Source: Sphingobacteriaceae bacterium (GTDB taxonomy: Bacteria > Bacteroidota > Bacteroidia > Sphingobacteriales > Sphingobacteriaceae). From it: a DNA stretch of 64,000 nt. Location: positions 1-64,000 of the forward strand of contig CAHJWG010000001.1 of the NCBI GenBank assembly GCA_903642215.1. The letters run 5' to 3'. Within the stretch, counting starts at the first letter, position 1, and the number at the start of each line of letters is the position of its first letter. The notes under the pieces are model-generated. The model made no database searches. It was not told the origin of the DNA and saw nothing but the letters and a program-made list of their open reading frames with translations. Below, one piece after another: positions 44,634 through 53,047 of the stretch. A program made the translations under genes and the position numbers.

Positions 44634-47600
44634 ATGCGTGTTTACAAAATATTTTTGGCTTCCTCTGAAGAATTGGCAAATGAACGGGTTGCTTTTGGGG
44701 ATAAAATTCAGGAGATCAACGACCGCTTGATCGAACAGAAAAAGCAGGTACATTTCACTTTGAACAAATGGGAGCGCGACAGCAATTCCTTTTCTAATAG
44801 GCGCAAACAGGACGATTACAATAATTTTATTGAAAACTGTGATATTTTTTTGATGCTTTACTGGACAAAAGTTGGTAAATACACTGAAGAAGAATATGAC
44901 TTTTCATACAATCGTTTTCTAAATTCCGGGAAGCCTGTTGTTTTTGTCTATCAAAAATTAGCGCATGTTGAGGTTGAAGACAGTGTAAAAGCTTTCCAAC
45001 AGAAAACCCTTACTCAACATCAACAATTCACGCCCAAATTTGAAAATGCAAATGATTTGGGGGTAGCATTTGATAACGAAATGCAAAAGCTGTTTGCTAA
45101 TGGAACCCTGGAATACGGTGTTATAGCAAAATGCCTATATTCTGGTGGAAACAGCGCACCCACACAATTTATCGGCAGGGAAGAAGAATTGCAAAAAATT
45201 CGCACCAAATTAGATGAAGGTGGACAACTCATGCTTATCAATGCTGATGGCGGCATTGGTAAAACCAGCTTAGCTGCCAAATATTGGGATGAAAGCCTGT
45301 ATAAGTACAAATACAACGCCTGGCTATTTTGTGAAAATGGCATTGTACAGGAATTGAAAAAGCTTGCGCCACAACTTAACATTGACCTTTCAAAATTAGA
45401 TGAAGCGCAGCAATTGGAAGCATTAAAACAAGGCTTAAGAAATGCTTCGAAAGATTTTTTACTGATTTTAGACAATGCGAATAACCCAAACGACATTAAA
45501 GTATTTGAACAGCACTTTCGGGGTTTTCACTGGCACGTTTTAATTACGAGCCGTTGCCATAATGTTTTAGATAAAGACAAGGAAATGGCTATAACACATT
45601 TACCGCCGCCTTTAGCCAAAGAATTATTTATTAGCAACTACAAAGAAGACAGCCCTGATTTTGATAAACTACTTGACCGCTTGCTTGCTGCGATTGGTTA
45701 TCATACTTTACTGATTGAAATATTTTCTAAAAACATTAAAACACTGTCTACTTATGGCGAGACCATGGCAGATTTTCTGGAGCAGTTGGAAAGTAAAGGG
45801 TTGTTTTTGGAACAGCGAAGTTTTAAGATCAAAACGGATTATTCCAACAATGTCCACAAGAGTAGTGCAGAAACAACGGATGCAATTATAGAAATACTAT
45901 ATGATTTTACCAAGCTTAAAGAACCGGAACGGCTATTAATGGTAAACATGGCCTTATTGCCTGCAGTGAACTATAACAGGCTGTTTTTATTAAGCATTTT
46001 TGGGCCGGAAAATAAATACGAATTTGGCGGGTTATTAGACGGTTTGGTAAACTTAGGCTGGCTAAGTGATGAACAGGAGGGTTACCGTATGAGCCCGGTT
46101 GTACAAAAGCTCATTCTTCAAAAAAACAAGGAAAGCTTAAAAACTGACACCTCTTTTCTGCTTGAAAACCTTAATGATATTTTAAAAACAGATGGTTATA
46201 ACTTTGTCAATATCAGCTCCGATAAAGCCCCAGCATATATAGCATTAATTCAAAAAATTACTGATAATTTAAAAAATTATTACAGTTACCCATTAGGTTA
46301 TGTTAACTTTTGTTTAATAGTTTACTATGACGGCATAGGTGATTTTCCGGCTTGCCGGAAAAGTATAGAAAACTACGAATCAATTAGCAAATTTTTGAAT
46401 TATCAAAACGGCTTGGCAATTTCATATGAAAGACTAGGCAGCATCTATGCCAAAACCGGTGACTATCCAAATGCCCAGAAAAAGTATCAGGAATACTTTA
46501 ATATTGCTAAAGAAATCTATGGAGCCGACCCGGAAAATCTGGTATTTAAAAACCACCTCTCCATTGCATACCAAAAACTTGGGGATATTTATGAGCAGAC
46601 GGGCGATTATGCAAATGCCTGGAAAAACTATCAGGAGGATTTTAGAATTACAAAAGAAATCCATAAGGCCAACCCGGAAAGCCTCGAATCTCAAAACGGC
46701 TTAGCTATTGCTTACTCTAAACTTGGGGACATCTATGAGAAGACTGGAAATTATCAAAACGCCCTGAAAAACTACAAGGAAGTTTTTAAAATTAATGAAG
46801 AAATCCATAAGGCTAACCCAGAAAATCTCGAATTTAAAGACAACCTTGCCATTACCTATGAAAGACTTGGCAATATTTATGTTCAGACTGGCGACTATAA
46901 AAATACCTTAAAAAACTATCAGGAGTATTTCAATATCTCCAAAGAGAACCATGACGCAAGCCCTGAGAACCTTAAACTTAAAGACAGCCTCGCCATTGCT
47001 TACTCTAAACTTGGGAACATCTATGAGCGGACTGGAGACTATGCTAACGCCCTAAAAAACTATCAGGAACAGCTAAAGATTTCTAAAGAAACGCATGAGG
47101 TAAACCCAGAAGACCTCAGCTTTAATAACGGTATAGCAATTGCTTACGAAAGTCTCGGTTGTATTTGTGCGCAGACTGGAGACTATGATAACGCCCTGAA
47201 AAACTATCAGGAATATTTTATAATTGCTAAAGAAATACATGAGGCAAACCCGGAAAACCTCGAATTTAAAAACGGCCTCTCCCTTGCTTACGGAAAACTC
47301 GGTGACATGTATACGGAGACCGGCGACTATAAAATTGCCCTGAAAAACTATCAGCAAAGCCAAAATATTGTCCAAGAAATCCATAAGGTTAACCCTGAAA
47401 ATCTTCGCTTTAATGGAGGCCTCGCTAATTCTTACTTAAAACTCGGTGAAATTTACGCGCAGACGGGAGACCATGCAAACGCCCTAAAAAACTATCAGGA
47501 GTATTTTATAATTGCTAAAGAAATACATGAGGCAAACCTGGAAAACCTCGAATTTAAAAACGGCCTCGCTATTGCTTACTTTAAACTTGGTGGCATTTAT

Positions 47601-47888
47601 GCGCAGACGAGAGACTATGCTAACGCCCTAAGAAACTATCAGGAGTATTTCAATATCTCCAAAGAGACCTATGACGCAGGCCCTGAAAACCTCAAATTTA
47701 AAAATAACCGCGCCATTGCTTACTATAACTTAGGCGGCATCTATCAAAAAAAAAATGAAAAAGAAAAGGCCAAAACTTCATTCGTTGAAGCAAGGGCAAT
47801 ATGGATAGTATTAGTAGAAGCTGCACCCGAAGTAGTGTTGTTTAAAAAGTATTTAAAATGGGTGGAAGACAGTCTGGCAGAAATGTAA
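44634..47888 (+). CDS. STAND protein: DUF4062/TIR-like, NB-ARC, TPR repeats
   Basis: A 1084-residue signal-transduction ATPase. Residues 1 to about 115 match DUF4062 (KIFLASSEELANERVAFGDK; NNFIENCDIFLMLYWTKVG). An NB-ARC-type ATPase follows: Walker A DGGIGKTSL near residue 203, Walker B FLLILDNANN near 278 and a sensor Arg in HVLITSRCHN. From residue 598 (46425) there are about ten TPR-like units of 48 residues (YQKLGDIYEQTGDYANAWKN, and so on), nearly identical in sequence. This is an NLR-like immune receptor form: the repeats sense a trigger, ATP drives oligomerisation, and the N-terminal domain acts as output. What the output does is inferred. It begins the rightward arm of the island. Confidence 0.88.
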   Translation: MRVYKIFLASSEELANERVAFGDKIQEINDRLIEQKKQVHFTLNKWERDSNSFSNRRKQDDYNNFIENCDIFLMLYWTKVGKYTEEEYDFSYNRFLNSGKPVVFVYQKLAHVEVEDSVKAFQQKTLTQHQQFTPKFENANDLGVAFDNEMQKLFANGTLEYGVIAKCLYSGGNSAPTQFIGREEELQKIRTKLDEGGQLMLINADGGIGKTSLAAKYWDESLYKYKYNAWLFCENGIVQELKKLAPQLNIDLSKLDEAQQLEALKQGLRNASKDFLLILDNANNPNDIKVFEQHFRGFHWHVLITSRCHNVLDKDKEMAITHLPPPLAKELFISNYKEDSPDFDKLLDRLLAAIGYHTLLIEIFSKNIKTLSTYGETMADFLEQLESKGLFLEQRSFKIKTDYSNNVHKSSAETTDAIIEILYDFTKLKEPERLLMVNMALLPAVNYNRLFLLSIFGPENKYEFGGLLDGLVNLGWLSDEQEGYRMSPVVQKLILQKNKESLKTDTSFLLENLNDILKTDGYNFVNISSDKAPAYIALIQKITDNLKNYYSYPLGYVNFCLIVYYDGIGDFPACRKSIENYESISKFLNYQNGLAISYERLGSIYAKTGDYPNAQKKYQEYFNIAKEIYGADPENLVFKNHLSIAYQKLGDIYEQTGDYANAWKNYQEDFRITKEIHKANPESLESQNGLAIAYSKLGDIYEKTGNYQNALKNYKEVFKINEEIHKANPENLEFKDNLAITYERLGNIYVQTGDYKNTLKNYQEYFNISKENHDASPENLKLKDSLAIAYSKLGNIYERTGDYANALKNYQEQLKISKETHEVNPEDLSFNNGIAIAYESLGCICAQTGDYDNALKNYQEYFIIAKEIHEANPENLEFKNGLSLAYGKLGDMYTETGDYKIALKNYQQSQNIVQEIHKVNPENLRFNGGLANSYLKLGEIYAQTGDHANALKNYQEYFIIAKEIHEANLENLEFKNGLAIAYFKLGGIYAQTRDYANALRNYQEYFNISKETYDAGPENLKFKNNRAIAYYNLGGIYQKKNEKEKAKTSFVEARAIWIVLVEAAPEVVLFKKYLKWVEDSLAEM
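46425..47790 (+). repeat. Tandem 144-bp coding repeats (TPR units)
   Basis: About ten units of 48 codons encode YxKLGxIYxxTGDYxNAxKN-type helices. Neighbouring units share long stretches of DNA (TATCAGGAGTATTTCAATAT and AAACTATCAGGA recur), more than protein conservation needs, so unit number may vary by recombination. It is not a CRISPR array, as there are no unique spacers. Confidence 0.8.
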
Positions 47889-47966
47889 TCGAATATGATT
47901 TGATCAATTTTTCTTTCGAAAGATTACTAATACTTCTTTTAACACTAATATTTATGTTTTAGTAAG

Positions 47967-50900
47967 ATGAACTCAACTGTTTCTGTGAAAAAATTCCTCC
48001 CAAATACTTTTTTAATCGGTATGACCGGGCATATAGACTTGCTGAAAAAAGAAAAGTTAACTAAACAGGTAGAGGAAATTTTAATTCAAATAAAGACTAA
48101 GCACAAAAAAATTGCCCTGCTTTGCTTCGGAGCCAAAGGCGCAGACCAGTTAGTCGCTACTATAGCTGCCGGTTTAGGAATTGAAATTGCAGGCGTTCAA
48201 TTGGTAAATTATCGATGTGATGAAGAGCATTTACAAGATTTTAAACCCAACCAGGAATGGTTAGACAGCCAGGAAAATCAACCCGGGTTTAAAAAGTACT
48301 ATTTACGCAACCGCTCTTTGAAAAAAAAACTGGAAGAAGCAGTTAAGCAAAACAGCAACAAAGAAAAACAGGACGCGGAGTTTAAAAACATTGTACAGGA
48401 TATCCATGCTGAGAACTCCAAATTTATTGCAAGTTACAGCGATTATATTATTGCCCTTTGGGATGGCGTAGATAACGGCAAAACCGGCGGCACTTCCGAA
48501 ACAGTGCATATTGCGTTGCATCAAAAAGATTTTAAAGGGCAACATGTTACTTTTACAAAGCGCAAAAAAGGAATTTTTGACGAAGAAGAAATTAAACACT
48601 GGAAGAAAATCTGGCGCAGACCAAAAGGGCATTTGTACCAGGTTGTTTCCCCTCGGGAAAAGAACCCCTTTCCTTTAGGCAGGTTTCCGGCTTCTGGTGC
48701 GAAAGGCGTACCTAACGCCGAAATTTATGAGACCGGTATAACACCGTTCCCTCATATTTCATTTAACGGAAACCTGTGGCAGCGAACCTGGATGAAAGTT
48801 AAAAACGGGTATCATCACGGTCTATTCCTCCATTATTTGCTGCCTGCCGCATTCGTTCTGCTAACTGTTGGCTTAGGAAGTTTTGGTTTTAAAGATTTGC
48901 GTCGTTATAAAGAATTGAAAGAAGATAAGACTAAAGTAGATGGTTCTGGCGCTGCTTCAACACCATCTAAAGCAGATCATCCGAAAAAAACTAATTTGCA
49001 TTCGTCAGAATTTTTGCCTCAAACCAATGATCTATTCAATGCCATTAACCTGCTTACTTTTGGTTCCTCTGCCAGTATTGACCCCCAAAAAGTACCCTTA
49101 AAATTAAGCGTTGCCCGCTGGACAGGATTGCTTTTTGTGCTTAATGCTTTTTTTATCGCCTATTTATTGGCAACCAGCAAAAACAACAAAATAAGGGTTA
49201 AGGTTTTTTGGTGGGCGTTTTGGAGAAAGCATTTTTATGTTTTGTGCGGCCTTAACGACAAGAGTTACAGTTTAGGCAAGGACCTGAAAAGGCAAGGCAA
49301 AAGCGTAGTAATTATTGACGGGGAACCGGATGCCAATAAAATGGCGGAAGCAGAAAAAAAGGGAATTTTAGTATATAAAGCAAACAGCTATTCGGCAGTT
49401 GCACTTTCAAAAATCAAAGCGGCTAATGCGACAAAAGTATTTCTGCTACACGAAGATGATGTATATAATATCCGGACTTTGCAGGAACTGGCACAATTAA
49501 AGCCGGGAAAGTTTAATTGGAGATTTAAAGAACTAACTAAAATTGACAGGTACGTCCATTTAAGCGACAACCGTTATAAAGATTTCGTTTGCAAAACCAA
49601 CCCAGATACGCACACTACTTCTTACCATGTTTTTAACATTTATGAAAACACAGCCAGACGGTTGCTGCTAAAATATCCGGTCTATCGTTTTAAACAAGAC
49701 CAAAGCCCGGAAACGGCCGAGATATTTGTATTTGGCTTTGGAGAAATGGCAGAGCAGTTGGTATTATCGTGTTTGCGTTCCGGTTTCTACACAGCGGAAA
49801 AAGAACTAAAAGTTACTGTTTTTACCTTAGAACATCAAGACAAAGCAAACGTATTTTACAAAAAATATCCTGCGCTCTGGTATAACAATGAACTTAACCG
49901 TGTTTATGAAAAAACTTTTGCTGAAAAAATCAGGTCGGAAATATTCCCGAAAGGCGTTTTAACTTTTCAAGAACTGCCTTTATCGGATGCCGCTTATTTT
50001 AGCAATGAGATTATTCGTGACGCAATTGAAAACAAGCATGTGGTGAGCATTTATTTTTGCCTGCCACAATCTATGCAGTCGGCAGCATATTTGCATGCTA
50101 TCCTTCCTAAAATACAGCATTTGCAGGGCCAGGTTTTATCAGTTACGCCACAATGTGATGTACAATGCTTTTGCCATTATAACTTGTATGACAAAGATGA
50201 AGTGCAATACGTGGAGCATGTTGTAAATTCTAAAATACCTAATTCCCCGGTTATTTTTTTTGGGAGTTTAACAGATGAATGTACAGAAGATGCCATCGCC
50301 AGCAGATCAGACGAATTGCTGCCTAAACTTATTAATGTTTGGTACGATCATGACAAAGTGATTGATGATGGGAAGCAGAAAGACACTGAGCAATTATATA
50401 AAGAACGTAAAAAATTTTGGTTGGAAAGGACGAACCCTAACGGGGACGTTTACGATTTAGAACAAGATGCTATATATCGTTGGAAAAAGCTTTCTATTAC
50501 TAAAAAAGAATCTAACCGATATGCTGCCGATCATCTTTGGGTAAAGCTTTACCTGTTAGGCTATACTTATAAAACGCTATCAGAAATTATAAAAGACGAG
50601 CAACAGTTTACCAGCTTTTTATTGGCCTTCACTGAAATATCAAAAAGCAGTTATTCGGATAAGATTGCGGCAATGGCTAAAGTTGAACATCGCCGGTGGT
50701 GTGCAGAAAAACTATTAGAAGGGTTTTTACCTGCCCAGGATTTTGACCCACTTTTAGATATTGACCATGCAAAAACAGTAAGCCATTGGAACAGTAAATT
50801 GGAGGAATTTAAAGAATATAAAAGTTACTTTCAGGAGCAAAAGTTACACATAGACTTATTGCCTTTTAATGCGCTTTTTGAAGGAAGTTATGGTAACGAA

Positions 50901-50978
50901 TATTTTAATGAGAAGATAAAAGATGTTTCATTGGTGGAAGCAATACCTTATTTGCTCTACACTCTACATAATGAATAA
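47967..50978 (+). CDS. SLOG, two-TM, TrkA_N-like and RyR-domain protein
   Basis: A 1003-residue membrane protein. Residues 1 to about 200 form a SLOG/LSDAT nucleotide-binding domain: IALLCFGAKGADQLVATIAA, then IIALWDGVDNGKTGGTSETV. Two membrane segments lie near 290-312 (LLPAAFVLLTVGLGSFGF) and 383-406. A TrkA_N-like Rossmann domain follows (HFYVLCGLNDKSYSLGKDLK), then a second Rossmann-like segment (IFVFGFGEMAEQLVLSCLRS). The C-terminal end has an RyR domain (AAMAKVEHRRWCAEKLLEGF). SLOG and RyR proteins are linked to nucleotide-signal immunity, and TrkA_N to ion channel gating, so a nucleotide-gated channel effector is a reasonable inference. It lies 78 bases after the STAND gene. Confidence 0.8.
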   Translation: MNSTVSVKKFLPNTFLIGMTGHIDLLKKEKLTKQVEEILIQIKTKHKKIALLCFGAKGADQLVATIAAGLGIEIAGVQLVNYRCDEEHLQDFKPNQEWLDSQENQPGFKKYYLRNRSLKKKLEEAVKQNSNKEKQDAEFKNIVQDIHAENSKFIASYSDYIIALWDGVDNGKTGGTSETVHIALHQKDFKGQHVTFTKRKKGIFDEEEIKHWKKIWRRPKGHLYQVVSPREKNPFPLGRFPASGAKGVPNAEIYETGITPFPHISFNGNLWQRTWMKVKNGYHHGLFLHYLLPAAFVLLTVGLGSFGFKDLRRYKELKEDKTKVDGSGAASTPSKADHPKKTNLHSSEFLPQTNDLFNAINLLTFGSSASIDPQKVPLKLSVARWTGLLFVLNAFFIAYLLATSKNNKIRVKVFWWAFWRKHFYVLCGLNDKSYSLGKDLKRQGKSVVIIDGEPDANKMAEAEKKGILVYKANSYSAVALSKIKAANATKVFLLHEDDVYNIRTLQELAQLKPGKFNWRFKELTKIDRYVHLSDNRYKDFVCKTNPDTHTTSYHVFNIYENTARRLLLKYPVYRFKQDQSPETAEIFVFGFGEMAEQLVLSCLRSGFYTAEKELKVTVFTLEHQDKANVFYKKYPALWYNNELNRVYEKTFAEKIRSEIFPKGVLTFQELPLSDAAYFSNEIIRDAIENKHVVSIYFCLPQSMQSAAYLHAILPKIQHLQGQVLSVTPQCDVQCFCHYNLYDKDEVQYVEHVVNSKIPNSPVIFFGSLTDECTEDAIASRSDELLPKLINVWYDHDKVIDDGKQKDTEQLYKERKKFWLERTNPNGDVYDLEQDAIYRWKKLSITKKESNRYAADHLWVKLYLLGYTYKTLSEIIKDEQQFTSFLLAFTEISKSSYSDKIAAMAKVEHRRWCAEKLLEGFLPAQDFDPLLDIDHAKTVSHWNSKLEEFKEYKSYFQEQKLHIDLLPFNALFEGSYGNEYFNEKIKDVSLVEAIPYLLYTLHNE

Positions 50979-51488
50979 CATTTCTTTTATTAAGTCAAGA
51001 CTGGCTAAGTTTTAACTGAAACTTTAGTAAATGTCTATGACTGCTTTCTAACTTATGGTGACCAGCATTTTATTAATGGAAATTTTAGAAAGGTCCTCTT
51101 TTTAAATATAACAACAGATTTTTTTAACTATAATATCGTGAGTTGAATTTACCTAATGGTTCGATAGTCCTATTGCCTAACCTAACAGTACTCGAACCAA
51201 AAACGTGCTCTTTTCTACTTAAAATACTACAAAAAAAATTAGTTAAAACTAAAAAGCCACCTTTCTATCTTAGAAAACCGGTTTCACTGTATCAGGTAGC
51301 CCCAATCGGACTAAACTCGAACCGCTTTTTAGAGAACTTGAAGTTGCTGGGCGCATTGTCTGCCCTGTAAAACGTTGATAGAATTTTTTTTGGAGATGAC
51401 AATTTTACAGCGAAAAGCTGTCAAATATCATTGGATGACAGGGCTAACGCATTGGCACATCCTTTGTTTAACTACTGATGTTAAAGAT
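50979..51488. other. Spacer with right island repeat and an inverted partial copy
   Basis: No gene is supported; frames seen at 51143-51370 overlap the repeats. GGTTCGATAGTCCTATTG at 51158-51175 is an inverted, shortened copy of the island repeat, and the full right copy is at 51294-51323. Confidence 0.6.
51294..51323. repeat. Right island direct repeat (att-like)
   Basis: A 30-base copy with the same orientation as 43251-43280, differing at positions 14 (A to C) and 23 (G to C). It ends the TIR-STING, STAND and SLOG island on the right. The 8-kb distance and matching orientation fit the boundaries of one insertion. Confidence 0.75.
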
Positions 51489-51570
51489 TTTCCAGTGCTG
51501 GAATTGGTAGACGGGCAAGGTTGCCAACCTTGTGCTTTTAAGCGTGGGGGTTCGAATCCCCTCTGAACAT
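51489..51570 (+). tRNA. Class-II tRNA-like gene with GCC anticodon
   Basis: The body follows a leucine tRNA: D-arm CTGGAATTGGTAGACGGG, long variable arm TGCTTTTAAGCG and T-arm GGGGGTTCGAATCCCCT. The anticodon arm CAAGG-TTGCCAA-CCTTG is perfect and presents GCC, which reads glycine codons. The acceptor stem pairs at only five of seven positions (TTTCCAG with CTGAACA), and CCA is not encoded. A leucine-type body with a glycine anticodon is odd, and the acceptor mismatches suggest decay or a recombined 5' half. A terminator hairpin follows directly (51600-51622), which supports transcription. Confidence 0.5.
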
Positions 51571-51599
51571 AACCACTCGAAAGAGTTCATTATATATAT

Positions 51600-51622
51600 A
51601 AGCCCGAAAGGGCTTTTTTTTG
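51600..51622 (+). terminator. Terminator after the tRNA-like gene
   Basis: AAGCCC and GGGCTT pair across GAAA and are followed by a run of T residues. It lies about 30 bases past the tRNA 3' end. Confidence 0.85.
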
Positions 51623-51658
51623 TATCTTCAAGTATGCAATCAAAACGACAAAAAAAAC

Positions 51659-52528
51659 ATGAACCAACACCTGGTTTCTGAAGTTTACCTGAAGCAGTTT
51701 GGTTACCAGGATAAAAATGCCCAATGGCGGGTCTGCGTATTGGAGAAATCCAAATTCCCTATTGTGGCGAAAACCAACAAACGTTGGATCGCCCATAAAA
51801 GCATCGGCTCGGTCTTATCAGCAGAGAACGTTTTTGATTTTGATATCGCGGAAAGCGATGATTTCGTTCGCGTCATTGAAACGGGCAGCGCCGAAGTTGA
51901 GACCCGATTGCCGGAACTCTACCGCGAACTCCAAACGGGCAAACCGCTGAGCGATCGTGGCTAATCCATACTTGCGCACTTTGTTTCCAACCTTTTTGTT
52001 CGGACGTCGTACTTCGACGCCTGGCTCGCCGACCTGATCGAAGTCGGCGCCTTCGACCGATTGCTGGAAGAATGCTTATATTTTAATAGCGACGAAGAAA
52101 AAGTCGCATTTACCAAAAGTCTAAAGCACCCGGATTTCGCAGGAGGCAAGAACCGAACCAACATGATGCGTTTCCTATTCTGGAACTACTTCCTACGCCG
52201 GCTCGGCCATTTTCAATATTATATCCTGGAAGCCGCACCGGGTAAGGGCTGGATTAACTGCGATAATCCGGTCGTCGTTCTGAACCATGTCAATGCCGAT
52301 TCCGTCATCGCTTTTGAAACCGAAATCATCTTCCCGATTAGCACAGACAAACTGGTCCTGTTCAATACCCTCCACTCGAAAAAAAAATCCGGATTTTTCG
52401 CAGGCGCGAAAAATAAACAGACCACCGTTGCCAGCAGTGAAATCAACGATGAGATCAACCAGATCATTTCCGACATGGCGGAAAACATCGTCATTATACC
52501 CAACATGCAGGATTACCGGGAATTTTAA
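51659..52528 (+). pseudogene. DUF4238-family gene interrupted by one in-frame stop
   Basis: The ATG at 51659 opens MNQHLVSEVYLKQFGYQDKN, the N-terminal signature of DUF4238. A TAA at 51962-51964 stops the frame, yet the same frame continues at once with SILAHFVSNLFVRTSYFDAW and then LLEECLYFNSDEEKVAF to a stop at 52526-52528, all of DUF4238 character (FETEIIFPISTDKLVLFN). One nonsense change thus separates two halves. The stretch is richer in GC than its surroundings, so it is probably a transfer. DUF4238 function is unknown. Confidence 0.85.
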
Positions 52529-53047
52529 TCAGTGTTCTTTTAAGAGCTCCGCAAACAACTCGGTAGTGATACACGCTTAAAATTCGCTTAGCAAGCCGAG
52601 TTTTAATTTGAGCTGCTTTACGGCCAGGCTAAGTTGGTTCTTAACCGTCTTTTCAGCAACCCGTCAGTTCCGCGATCTCGGCCGTACTCATCATAAATGA
52701 GCCGTGAGAGAAAATTTTGCTTTCTATATTCCACACTCAGAAGAAGCCCTAAATTTGAAAATACAATATGTTTACGACCAGGCAAGATGGATTAGATCCT
52801 TACCGTCAGATAAAACGGCGGTTTTCGGAAAAGGAATACGCTTACCAGGATGGTGCCGGATACAAGCTTGAACTGCACGAAATTTCTCTTGGCGACGTAG
52901 GTCTGAAATGGGGAAGTTATGCTACAGCTACGCCTAATCGTTGTATCGACCTTTACCGGTCGAACTACTTTTTCTAACAAAGAAAGCAGCAATATAAACA
53001 AAAGATTTTACAATAAAAATTTGTAGTTTTTGGTAACGAATTATATT
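52529..53047. other. 519-base spacer with an ECF sigma remnant
   Basis: Between the DUF4238 remnant and the pAgo partner gene. Besides the sigma remnant at 52577-52720, only a short weak frame (52768-52977) is present, which I do not support as a gene. Confidence 0.5.
52577..52720 (-). pseudogene. C-terminal remnant of an ECF sigma factor
   Basis: On the minus strand, MMSTAEIAELTGC reads as the start of region 4 (helix-turn-helix), then a one-base shift leads to AEKTVKNQLSLAVKQLKLKL and LGLLSEF before the stop at 52577-52579. This is the end of a FecI-type sigma factor, frameshifted and lacking region 2. It marks old rearrangement at this site. Confidence 0.7.

Larger units (their letters stand above)
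1140..47950. repeat. Dispersed intergenic motif family, about 38 copies, three spellings
   Basis: A short motif, TGCTTC, TACTTC or TACTGT followed by TTTTA (often Y-C and, after 2-5 bases, TAAAA), recurs near gene ends. Forward copies start at 1140, 4635, 5164, 8537, 10566, 12076, 12126, 14157, 16301, 20661, 23079, 23588, 26519, 27720, 29560, 33371, 33965, 34523, 35278, 37861, 42160, 42320 and 47931. Reverse copies start at 5193, 7801, 8764, 11693, 12141, 16980, 18077, 18877, 20701, 25568, 26560, 33455, 35318, 38745 and 42391. TGCTTC is the commonest spelling, then TACTGT, then TACTTC. The list was compiled by eye and may miss copies. No protein that binds it is known. Confidence 0.7.

Noticed and set aside
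46425..47790. Regular repeats that might be taken for a CRISPR array
   Set aside because: The units are in-frame TPR coding repeats of 144 bases with no unique spacers.
51143..51370. Possible 75-residue gene on the plus strand
   Set aside because: It overlaps both island repeat copies and has no protein-like composition or start context.
51375..51566. Possible 63-residue gene overlapping the tRNA-like sequence
   Set aside because: Its end is the tRNA body itself; the reading frame is incidental.
52768..52977. Possible 69-residue gene
   Set aside because: Short, no recognised motif, and the opposite strand is equally open; support is too weak.
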